11,028 bases of DNA from Paramuribaculum sp. (GTDB taxonomy: Bacteria; Bacteroidota; Bacteroidia; Bacteroidales; Muribaculaceae): NCBI GenBank assembly GCA_029051835.1, contig JAIDKJ010000251.1, positions 1 to 11,028 on the forward strand. The letters run 5' to 3'. How positions within the stretch are numbered: the stretch's first letter is position 1; each line of letters opens with the position of its first letter. Shown in pieces: positions 1 through 5,649 of this stretch. The position numbers and the translations under genes are program-made. The notes beneath the pieces were generated by a model. That model searched no databases and was not told the DNA's origin. It saw only the letters and a list, made by a program, of their open reading frames with translations.

Positions 1-673
1 GCGCGGTCGCACACTGCGCGCGGGCCACCGTATCCTCCCAGCACTGAAGCAGAGTGCGTAGCTCGTGGTTGAGTTCGGCCACCCGCTTGCCTTCGGCTGA
101 TGTGCGGATTATGATGGAGAAATTTTTAGGCCTGATGCTCTCTATCAGCCTGCGGAGTCTTATCTTCTCCTCGGAGGTCTTGATCTTCTGCGACACTGAT
201 ATTTTGTCGCCGAAAGGAATGAGCACCATATAGCGCCCCGTAAGAGTTATCTCTGTGGTAAGCCTGGGCCCTTTGGAGGATATGGGCTCCTTGACTATCT
301 GCACCATCAGTTCCTGCCCGGGCTGCAGCACGTCGGTAATCAGTCCGTGCTTGTCGATGTCGGGCTTCAGTTTCATTTTAGGCAGCGACGGCTGATGCTT
401 ACGGTCATCAAGCGCCTGCTTCAGGAAGGTGGAATAGCTTGCGAAGCTTGAGCCAAGATCAAGGTAATGCAGGAAAGCGTCTTTTTCATACCCGACGTTG
501 ACGAAGGCGGCATTCAGACCCGGCATAAGTTTCTTGACTTTCGCCAGATAGATGTCGCCGACCGCGTAGGCGATGTTTCTCGACTCCTTCTGGAGCGAAA
601 CAAGCCTGGAGTCCTCAAGAAGTGCGATCGACACTTCTTTAGGCTGCACGTCGACAATGAGTTCGCTTTTCAT
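1..673 (-). CDS. rng: Ribonuclease G/E family endoribonuclease, N-terminal part
   Basis: The 224 visible residues begin MKSELIVDVQPKEVSIALLE and match the Rne/Rng N-terminus as found in Bacteroidota. This family cuts single-stranded RNA in the cytoplasm, for rRNA maturation and mRNA turnover. An S1 RNA-binding domain starts near residue 38 (GDIYLAKVKKLMPGLNAAFV) and is interrupted by a linker around residues 85-110. The conserved block IVKEPISSKGPRLTTEITLTGRYMVLIP follows in segments from about residue 130, then SEEKIRLRRL and IIRTSAEGKRVAEL. The metal-binding catalytic aspartates and the zinc-link cysteines would lie beyond the window edge. The start is the ATG at 673-671, which agrees with the family start; the preceding sequence has no clear Shine-Dalgarno. 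It is the last visible gene of a minus-strand run after the HU gene and a tiny basic gene, but a structured 206-bp leader with a terminator-like hairpin precedes it, so its expression may be set separately from theirs. Confidence 0.95.
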   Translation of the reverse strand, partial: MKSELIVDVQPKEVSIALLEDSRLVSLQKESRNIAYAVGDIYLAKVKKLMPGLNAAFVNVGYEKDAFLHYLDLGSSFASYSTFLKQALDDRKHQPSLPKMKLKPDIDKHGLITDVLQPGQELMVQIVKEPISSKGPRLTTEITLTGRYMVLIPFGDKISVSQKIKTSEEKIRLRRLIESIRPKNFSIIIRTSAEGKRVAELNHELRTLLQCWEDTVARAQCATA

Positions 674-698
674 TTTCTTGATATTATACTGTGATAAT

Positions 699-725
699 CC
701 GGGAGTGCCCTATATGGCTACCCGG
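699..725 (-). promoter_or_regulatory. Hairpin in the rng leader
   Basis: CCGGG at 699-703 pairs with CCCGG at 721-725, and inside it GCC (707-709) pairs with GGC (716-718) around a six-base loop, with a small internal loop between the two stems. It lies 26 bp upstream of the rng start and directly downstream of the terminator-like hairpin. A folded leader could influence rng translation or allow self-cleavage control; E. coli RNase E does regulate itself through leader hairpins, but the link here is only inference. Confidence 0.4.
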
Positions 726-726
726 T

Positions 727-788
727 AAAAAAGTCAAAGGACAAACCTTCTGGACCCTCGAAGCGGACCCGGAGAAGTTTGTCCTTCG
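727..788 (-). terminator. Rho-independent terminator or attenuator upstream of rng
   Basis: On the minus strand a long hairpin is formed by 773-786 (AGAAGTTTGTCCTT on the plus strand) and 737-751 (AAGGACAAACCTTCT): 14 pairs with one bulged base. One wobble and one further G-C pair (735-736 with 787-788) extend it. The loop of about 21 bases is GC-rich. On the minus strand the stem is followed by a T-run, read as AAAAAA at 727-732 on the plus strand, 2-4 bases from the stem. This is the best intrinsic terminator shape in the window. It sits between the tiny basic gene and rng with no obvious TAnnTTTG promoter after it, so it may act as a partial terminator or attenuator rather than a full stop. 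Confidence 0.65.
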
Positions 789-822
789 CTGTTCGATTTC
801 CGCGCCGTCTGTGATTAATAGA

Positions 823-872
823 AGCGGAAGAATCGATGAGTGTCCGCTGTGGGCTATTGCAGCTTTCAGCGG
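823..872 (-). repeat. Overlapping inverted repeats downstream of the tiny basic gene
   Basis: CCGCTG (844-849) is complementary to CAGCGG (867-872), and the overlapping TCCGCT (843-848) is complementary to AGCGGA (823-828). The two six-base-pair hairpins share the same central arm, so they exclude each other. A third copy of AGCGGA lies at 762-767, inside the loop of the downstream terminator-like hairpin. This is a possible switching structure, but short GC-rich arms of this length can arise by chance. Confidence 0.3.
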
Positions 873-879
873 GTGTGAC

Positions 880-969
880 TCACTTCTTCTTGTGACGGTT
901 CTTTTTCAGACGTTTTTTGCGCTTGTGAGTGGCCATCTTGTGGCCTTTTCTTTTCTTTCCGCTTGGCAT
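880..969 (-). CDS. Tiny Lys/Arg-rich protein, probable Bacteroidota ribosomal protein
   Basis: This 29-residue reading frame starts MPSGKKRKGHKMATHKRKKR and ends RHKKK. Sixteen of its residues are Lys or Arg and three are His, a composition expected of a protein buried in rRNA. I recall near-identical short proteins annotated as hypothetical beside Rne/Rng in Bacteroidota genomes. A small Bacteroidota-specific large-subunit protein, bL38, has been described from Flavobacterium johnsoniae; whether this peptide belongs to that family I cannot confirm from the sequence. It starts 43 bp after the HU gene, with an AT-rich gap and no TAnnTTTG box, so it is probably co-transcribed with hup. The stop is TGA at 882-880. 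Its position among RNA- and DNA-binding housekeeping genes fits a translation role. It is easily missed by gene finders because of its length. Confidence 0.8.
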   Translation of the reverse strand: MPSGKKRKGHKMATHKRKKRLKKNRHKKK

Positions 970-1012
970 TTTATGCGATATTTAGATGGTTGTTGTATAT
1001 TTATAAGGCTGA

Positions 1013-1294
1013 TCACTTAGCGTTCTTGACATCTTCCATGAACACCTTGGCGGGCTTGAATGCCGGAATCTTGTGCTCGGGGATGATGATGGTGGTATTT
1101 TTGGAGATGTTGCGGGCTGTCTTCTCCGAACGAGTCTTCACGATGAAGCTGCCGAAACCACGAAGATAGACATTTTCACCGTGTCCGAGGCTCTCTTTCA
1201 CAACTTCCATGAACTTCTCTACGGTTTCAAGCACACAGGCCTTGTCTATGCCGGTGGTTTTCGAGATTTCGCTAACGATGTCGGCTTTTGTCAT
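1013..1294 (-). CDS. hup: HU-family DNA-binding protein
   Basis: The 93-residue protein begins MTKADIVSEISKTTGI and is the usual HU/IHF length. It binds DNA as a dimer, bends it, and helps organise the nucleoid. Two N-terminal helices (residues 3-37) form the dimer core, LRGFGSF (44-50) is the conserved beta turn, and the DNA-clasping arm spans about 56-77 (RNISKNTTIIIPEHKIPAFK). The arm has RNI where canonical HU has RNP with the intercalating proline; this is, to my knowledge, common in Bacteroidota HU proteins and not a defect. The reading frame is open back to 1405, but the ATG at 1294 gives the family start, and a promoter lies at 1373-1406 inside the open stretch. The tiny basic gene and rng follow on the same strand. 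Confidence 0.95.
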   Translation of the reverse strand: MTKADIVSEISKTTGIDKACVLETVEKFMEVVKESLGHGENVYLRGFGSFIVKTRSEKTARNISKNTTIIIPEHKIPAFKPAKVFMEDVKNAK

Positions 1295-1361
1295 AATTCT
1301 ATATTTTTTGATAATACATTGATAAGCAACTGATTGTTTGACAAGATCAAGCTTGCCTTCA

Positions 1362-1377
1362 ATTTGCAAGTGCAAAT
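1362..1377. repeat. Inverted repeat at the hup transcription start
   Basis: ATTTGCA (1362-1368) and TGCAAAT (1371-1377) are perfect 7-bp arms around a two-base spacer. The repeat overlaps the -7 box at 1373-1380 and the predicted start site, the position of a repressor operator. Part of the right arm coincides with the promoter consensus. Confidence 0.5.
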
Positions 1378-1406
1378 ATCGCACTTTTTTTTCATTCCCA
1401 TGCAAA
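1373..1406 (-). promoter_or_regulatory. Promoter of the hup transcript
   Basis: On the minus strand the sequence GATATTTG (1380-1373) is one base off the Bacteroidota -7 consensus TAnnTTTG. It is preceded at a 22-bp spacing by TTTG (1406-1403), which fits the -33 element. Transcription would start near 1368, giving a leader of about 70 nt before the hup ATG at 1294. Two inverted repeats built on TGCAAA overlap the two promoter boxes. Confidence 0.6.
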
Positions 1407-1426
1407 AAAACGGTTACTTTTTTGCA
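1401..1426. repeat. Inverted repeat over the hup -33 region
   Basis: TGCAAAAAA (1401-1409) and TTTTTTGCA (1418-1426) are perfect 9-bp arms around an 8-bp spacer (ACGGTTAC). The left arm covers the -33 element. With the repeat at 1362-1377 it makes four TGCAAA half-sites in alternating orientation within 65 bp. It could also fold as a hairpin, but no terminator role is apparent. Confidence 0.5.
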
Positions 1427-1444
1427 ATAATCGTCACTTTTCTA

Positions 1445-1489
1445 CCCCATTAAGGGGGTGCGGAGATCTCGCTCACGCCCACTCCGCAC
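1445..1489 (-). terminator. Paired hairpins after the glycosyltransferase gene, possible terminator
   Basis: GTGCGGAG (1458-1465) and CTCCGCAC (1482-1489) form a perfect 8-bp stem with a 16-base loop, 22 bp past the glycosyltransferase stop. CCCC (1445-1448) and GGGG (1454-1457) form a second short stem directly after it. No T-run follows on the minus strand, so intrinsic termination is uncertain, but the position between one transcript's end and the hup promoter fits. Confidence 0.35.
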
Positions 1490-1510
1490 AGGCAAAAGCC
1501 CACTGCGCGC

Positions 1511-2707
1511 TCAGCCCCATGTGAAGTTGCTGCGGCGTCGACGCCAAGCCGACCAGCGCCGACCTACAGTGCGCATCGGCTGCATAAGCCACCACACAAG
1601 CGCCGACCATCCCTGCCGGCCGCCCTCAAGAGCTGCACACACTTTACGCCACATTATTGACACCGGTATCCACAAGCCGGCGCAGATAATCAATGCAGCC
1701 GCGACAGGCAACAGCGATGGCACACCGAGTATCACCGCCGACACCGACGAGCCGAGCCATATCCACAACGCCACTGCGACACTGCCCATAAGCCTGAACG
1801 GCGCGCGAGGAAGCATGGCTGAGGTAAACTCGCGACGCAAAGATTCGGCACGGTGAGAATAAGCGACATCCGATTCATGCTGATTCACTATCGCGTCGGG
1901 CGAGATCTCCGCCACACAGTTGTCGGATGAAGAGATCTCACTGACAAACAGGTCATCATCTCCGTAATTAAGATGTAGCGCCGACGAGAAGCCCTTATGC
2001 TCGAAAAAGACCGATCTGCGGTAGGCCAGATTGCTGGCTGTGCCGCGCAACGGCCGGCCGCCCAGCGCCGATCCGACCCATAGCAATGCCGAACGCATAC
2101 GGTCGAATGTGCGCCGGCCACTGCCGCGCCCGTGATCGGGAGTGTCATCATTGCCACAATGACGCCCGTAGCCGAGCACCACTTCCACCGACTTGTCGGC
2201 AAAATGACGGGCCATGCTGCGAAGCCATAAGCGCGACGGTATAGTGCAGTTGCTTGTGGTCAGCAGCAGACACTCGTAATGGGCCGCCTTGACACCAAGC
2301 GTCACCGCAAGCTTGCGCCGGCTCAGACTGCGGGTATCGTCGGGCAGAAAGGTTATGAACAGATTGCGGTGGTCGACCTGAAGAGAGCGTACTATATCGT
2401 CAGTATTGGAATACCCTTCGTCATTGACCACTACCACCTCAAACGGGGCGTCATAGTCCTGACCCAGTATGTCGGCAAGCAACTGCCGCAGATGCCGCGA
2501 ACCGGCATGCGAACAGACGATAACCGTTACCGGAGGAAGATTAACACCGTCGGCCGTAGCATCATGCTGCCGCGATGCGTTCAAAATGCGCTTAAGCCTC
2601 GGCAATGTCACAGCCAGCACATATATTGCCGCCGCCAAAGCCACCGCCGTCAGAATGCAGGCAGCCGGCGGCACAGGCAAAAGAAAAAAGTTCACATCCA
2701 TTGTCAT
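1511..2707 (-). CDS. Membrane-bound GT2 family glycosyltransferase with altered DXD site
   Basis: The 398-residue protein (counted from ATG 2707) has an N-terminal membrane segment at about 9-35, a GT-A domain, and two C-terminal membrane segments at about 305-330 and 332-355. The fold is shown by VTVIVCSHAGSRHLRQLLAD (about 60-79), DAPFEVVVVNDEG (86-98), and RKLAVTLGVKAAHYECLLLT (131-150). Relatives in this group have TDADC where this protein reads TTSNC (150-154), so both metal-binding aspartates of the DXD motif are replaced. The later acidic motif GDDDLFVSEI is intact. It presumably transfers a sugar at the inner membrane, but donor and acceptor cannot be told, and activity may be lost or changed. 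In-frame alternative starts are GTG 2716 and ATG 2701; no Shine-Dalgarno decides. It begins 11 bp after the GH20 gene ends, so the two are very likely co-transcribed. Confidence 0.85.
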   Translation of the reverse strand: MTMDVNFFLLPVPPAACILTAVALAAAIYVLAVTLPRLKRILNASRQHDATADGVNLPPVTVIVCSHAGSRHLRQLLADILGQDYDAPFEVVVVNDEGYSNTDDIVRSLQVDHRNLFITFLPDDTRSLSRRKLAVTLGVKAAHYECLLLTTSNCTIPSRLWLRSMARHFADKSVEVVLGYGRHCGNDDTPDHGRGSGRRTFDRMRSALLWVGSALGGRPLRGTASNLAYRRSVFFEHKGFSSALHLNYGDDDLFVSEISSSDNCVAEISPDAIVNQHESDVAYSHRAESLRREFTSAMLPRAPFRLMGSVAVALWIWLGSSVSAVILGVPSLLPVAAALIICAGLWIPVSIMWRKVCAALEGGRQGWSALVWWLMQPMRTVGRRWSAWRRRRSNFTWG

Positions 2708-2718
2708 GACACACACGC

Positions 2719-4266
2719 TTATTGACCCAACGATTCAAAAGGAACTCTGAACGACACTCCGCGTTCCATAAGCTGCCCGAGAGCGCCCGGCAGACGTCGG
2801 CGGAACGAATCCCACGACCGTCCCGACCGCGGAGTCCATCCGGCCTCCGCAAGCGCCATGGCTCTCGGATAGGCCATATAGAATGCGCGGTCGACATCGT
2901 TGATGGCTTCTCCCCAAAGAGTACCCATTACACCTGTCACGTTGTCGGCCGAAGGCATCTCTATAGCGTATGCCTGACGCAGAGTGGTCACAGGCATGCC
3001 CCAGTTGTTGTGCTCAGGGAGATCACCGCGCATCTGCGGATAGTCGAGATAAGCGTGTTCGCCCGGCGCCATCAGCAGCGGATTACCGTGAGCAGCCGTC
3101 AGTTCGACACATTTAGGTGTCAGTCCGTTGCGCCATGTAACGAGAGTCACATCGGCCGGATAATCCATCAGATATTTCTCTGCGGGCATATATATATTGT
3201 CCAGCTCACACCATAATATCGCCTTTTTGCCACAGTCACGGACCGTGGCGAGCATACGCCCGAAGAAATCGTTCATAAGCTGCGCGGCATCGGTATATCC
3301 GCGCTCGGCCATCATACGCCGGCAGTCGGCGCACAAAGCCCAGTTGCGCTCTATGGCTGCCTCGTCGCCTCCGAGATGAATATACGGAGAGGGAAACATT
3401 GACGCTATGCTGCGTATTACATCGTCGTAAAGAGCATAAACCGAATCATTGGCAGCACAGACCATCACCCCGCGACCGGGAACCGCCGCGAGCGCCGCGC
3501 TATCGGCGATATGGCACCCCAGACCGGGATGCACCGCCAGCACCGCAGAGGTGTGTCCCGGAATATCCGCTTCGGGCACAATCTCGATGTAGCGTTGCGC
3601 CGCATAGTCGACCAGTTCGGCGATATCCGACGCCGTATAGTGATCGGTGCCGTCGGTCAGTTCCGGATGCCCTTCGACAGCCACTCTCCAGCCTTCATCA
3701 TCCGTCAGATGAAGCTGCAGCACATTGTATTTATATGATGCCATGACATCAATGAAACGCTTCACATCGTCAACGGGCAGAAAATGACGCGCCGGGTCAA
3801 GCATCAATGCGCGGCGCGGATAGGCGGGAGCATCGTCTATGACTATCGGCGACACAAGACCACGTGCAGTCATGGCCACATCGCCCCAAAGCATCTGGTC
3901 GAGAGTCTGCAACCCTCTGAAAAGAGCCTCCTCCGAAGAGCCGGCCAGCCGCAATGAGGCTGAATCCACCTCCAGACGGTAATGTTCGTCACCGGTCAAT
4001 GCCTTGTCTATCCCGATAGTGGCATTCACTCCCCTTCCCTCGCCGAAATGCCGTGAAATTATATCGCCGTAAGCCGACAGCAGTCTGTGGCCCGACGGCA
4101 ATGTAGATCTGCCCGATGGGTCTTCCACCACAGCCACGGCCTTGCCCGATGGCATGACCAAGGATGCCGGCATTGGCATCAGAGCCGACTCCGGCCCCAA
4201 CTCTCTTGCCTGCGCCGCAATTCCCAACGCTACTGCAAGCGATATTGTGATAAGTTCTCTGAACAT
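2719..4266 (-). CDS. Secreted GH20 beta-N-acetylhexosaminidase
   Basis: The 515-residue protein removes terminal GlcNAc or GalNAc from glycans by substrate-assisted catalysis. Residues 1-20 are a signal peptide ending AAQA, so it acts in the periplasm or at the surface. A GH20b-type N-domain (about 25-145) precedes the barrel, which starts at YPRRALMLDPARHFLP (149-164). The motif LQLHLTDDEGWR (183-194) follows, then HLGGDE at 297-302 with the catalytic pair Asp301-Glu302, and TLWGEA (449-454), containing a conserved active-site Trp and Glu. No carbohydrate-binding module follows the barrel. The frame is open back to 4452, but the ATG at 4266 gives the signal peptide and lies downstream of the promoter at 4356-4363; AGGA lies about 9 bases before it. 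In a gut species it would act on host mucin glycans or chitin-like material. The glycosyltransferase gene follows directly. Confidence 0.93.
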   Translation of the reverse strand: MFRELITISLAVALGIAAQARELGPESALMPMPASLVMPSGKAVAVVEDPSGRSTLPSGHRLLSAYGDIISRHFGEGRGVNATIGIDKALTGDEHYRLEVDSASLRLAGSSEEALFRGLQTLDQMLWGDVAMTARGLVSPIVIDDAPAYPRRALMLDPARHFLPVDDVKRFIDVMASYKYNVLQLHLTDDEGWRVAVEGHPELTDGTDHYTASDIAELVDYAAQRYIEIVPEADIPGHTSAVLAVHPGLGCHIADSAALAAVPGRGVMVCAANDSVYALYDDVIRSIASMFPSPYIHLGGDEAAIERNWALCADCRRMMAERGYTDAAQLMNDFFGRMLATVRDCGKKAILWCELDNIYMPAEKYLMDYPADVTLVTWRNGLTPKCVELTAAHGNPLLMAPGEHAYLDYPQMRGDLPEHNNWGMPVTTLRQAYAIEMPSADNVTGVMGTLWGEAINDVDRAFYMAYPRAMALAEAGWTPRSGRSWDSFRRRLPGALGQLMERGVSFRVPFESLGQ

Positions 4267-4355
4267 ACGTAATCCTGTTGAAAAAAAATGGAACATTCGC
4301 CTAAAAATCATATCGAAGCGAACGGAAGCGACATCCAGGTCTGCGCTTACGGATG

Positions 4356-4387
4356 CAAAGTTACGCATTTTTTCGTCAATGCCTAAA
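4356..4387 (-). promoter_or_regulatory. Promoter of the GH20-glycosyltransferase transcript
   Basis: On the minus strand TAACTTTG (4363-4356) matches the -7 consensus TAnnTTTG exactly, and a T-rich stretch ending about 21 bp upstream (near 4385) fits a weak -33 element. Transcription would start near 4350 and leave an 80-90 nt leader before the ATG at 4266. Confidence 0.65.
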
Positions 4388-4844
4388 AAAGCCATCGGTC
4401 CGATTGTCCAATGACGTGCAGCCGGCATTGTCATCGGTATTGCCCGGCACACACCTATAAATTTTTCTTCTCATCTCATAAATTCTATCTTTATCTGGCG
4501 CCGAACGAGCGGCTATCACTCAGCACCATGCAACCATTATAAATTCAGCGGATTATAGGTAACTCTCAAAAATCATGAACGACTTATCGCAAAAAACCAA
4601 AACAGAACGCCTCAATAACCTAAAATAAAACACCGCAAAAAAGCAAAACAAAATTTAGAAATACACTTAAAAAAGCAAGATGATTAAGGATGTGGCTTTG
4701 ACCACAGAAAGCTGCACAGAACCCACATTTGACAGGTGTAAAAGTCATTCCGTTAGCATGTCTTAAAGATTGACATCAACAAAATATCGGAAAAAAAATT
4801 GCCACATTTTTTTGCGCAGTTTACTCCAAATAGTGATTATTTCG
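4388..4844. other. Long AT-rich divergent intergenic region
   Basis: About 460 bp between the GH20 promoter and the promoter of the RsmI-like gene hold no gene I can support. The stretch 4588-4650 is strongly strand-biased, almost all A and C on the plus strand with about four T residues. A small hairpin TGTGG-CTTTGA-CCACA lies at 4691-4706. I do not recognise a tRNA, a known small RNA or a riboswitch here. Confidence 0.5.
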
Positions 4845-4852
4845 TATATTTG
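4820..4852 (+). promoter_or_regulatory. Promoter on top of the RsmI-like start codon
   Basis: TATATTTG (4845-4852) is a perfect TAnnTTTG -7 box, with TTTA (4820-4823) 21 bp upstream as a weak -33 element. Only five bases separate the box from the ATG at 4858, so transcription would begin at or within a few bases of the start codon. Confidence 0.65.
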
Positions 4853-4857
4853 CAATA

Positions 4858-5625
4858 ATGAATTCATCCACTATAAAATCGACTGGCGCCGACTGCGACG
4901 CATCATCCCGCGAACATCGGCCGACATTATATCTCCTGCCCGTACCGCTGTCGGACGTCGACCCGGCGACAGTAATGCCGCCATCCAACATAGAAGTGGC
5001 CCGCAATGTGCGGCACTTCATTGTCGAGAACCTGCGCTCCGCCCGACGCTTTCTGAAGCGATGCGACCGCTCCATCGACATTGATTCGCTGACATTCGAC
5101 GTCCTCGACGAACACACCCGTCCGTCGGAAGTGGCGGCGATGCTCGCTCCGATGGAGCGAGGCGAGGATATGGCCATAGTGTCAGAGGCAGGATGTCCGG
5201 CCGTGGCCGATCCCGGTTCCGACGCCGTAGCCGAGGCACAGCGGCGCGGCTATCGCGTATGTCCGCTCGTCGGCCCCTCGAGCATACTGCTCGCTCTTAT
5301 GGCATCGGGATTCAACGGCCAGACCTTCGCGTTTGCCGGCTACCTTCCGGTCGACCAACAGGCACGCACCGCACGCCTGCGTGAAATGCAACGGCGCATC
5401 GAACGCGAACGCCAGACACAGATATTCATCGAAACGCCCTACCGCAACAACCGCCTGATACGCGAACTCACGGCCACACTTCCGGCCAACATGCTGCTAT
5501 GCGTGGCCACCGACATCACCGGACCGCGACAGAGCATTATCACGAAGACACTCGCACGATGGGCCGCCGAGCCAACGGATATCGACCGGGTGCCATCGAT
5601 ATTCCTGCTGTTTCGACAGGACTGA
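4858..5625 (+). CDS. RsmI-like SAM-dependent methyltransferase (tetrapyrrole methylase fold)
   Basis: The 255-residue protein belongs to the tetrapyrrole methylase fold and to the Bacteroidota group related to RsmI, which methylates the 2'-O of C1402 in 16S rRNA. The SAM-binding loop is seen as SEAGCPAVADPG (109-120; RsmI has SDAGTPLISDPG) and as PLVGPSS (136-142), and FIETPYRNN (190-198) is also conserved. The core begins at TLYLLPVPLSD (23-33). The first 22 residues are an extension rich in Ser, Thr and Asp that I would not expect in relatives, but there is no in-frame ATG between residue 1 and Met40, so the ATG at 4858 is the only sensible start. The promoter lies five bases upstream, implying a leaderless mRNA. 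It is the first gene of a four-gene plus-strand run. Its exact target, rRNA C1402 or another substrate, cannot be settled by reading. Confidence 0.88.
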   Translation: MNSSTIKSTGADCDASSREHRPTLYLLPVPLSDVDPATVMPPSNIEVARNVRHFIVENLRSARRFLKRCDRSIDIDSLTFDVLDEHTRPSEVAAMLAPMERGEDMAIVSEAGCPAVADPGSDAVAEAQRRGYRVCPLVGPSSILLALMASGFNGQTFAFAGYLPVDQQARTARLREMQRRIERERQTQIFIETPYRNNRLIRELTATLPANMLLCVATDITGPRQSIITKTLARWAAEPTDIDRVPSIFLLFRQD

Positions 5626-5649
5626 ACACCTTTACAGCACACACGTCAG

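Noticed and set aside
1295..1405. Longer N-terminus for the HU gene
   Set aside because: Family members begin at MTKADIV, and the upstream stretch holds the promoter and the inverted repeats.
4267..4452. Longer N-terminus for the GH20 gene
   Set aside because: The extra 62 residues show no domain, would hide the signal peptide, and contain the perfect -7 promoter box at 4356-4363.
4575..4628. 17-codon open frame beginning MNDLSQKTK
   Set aside because: There is no promoter, ribosome site or recognisable family, and such short frames are expected by chance in 460 bp.
4691..4706. Hairpin TGTGG-CTTTGA-CCACA as part of a small RNA
   Set aside because: A single 5-bp stem with no clear promoter or terminator around it is too little to support an RNA gene.
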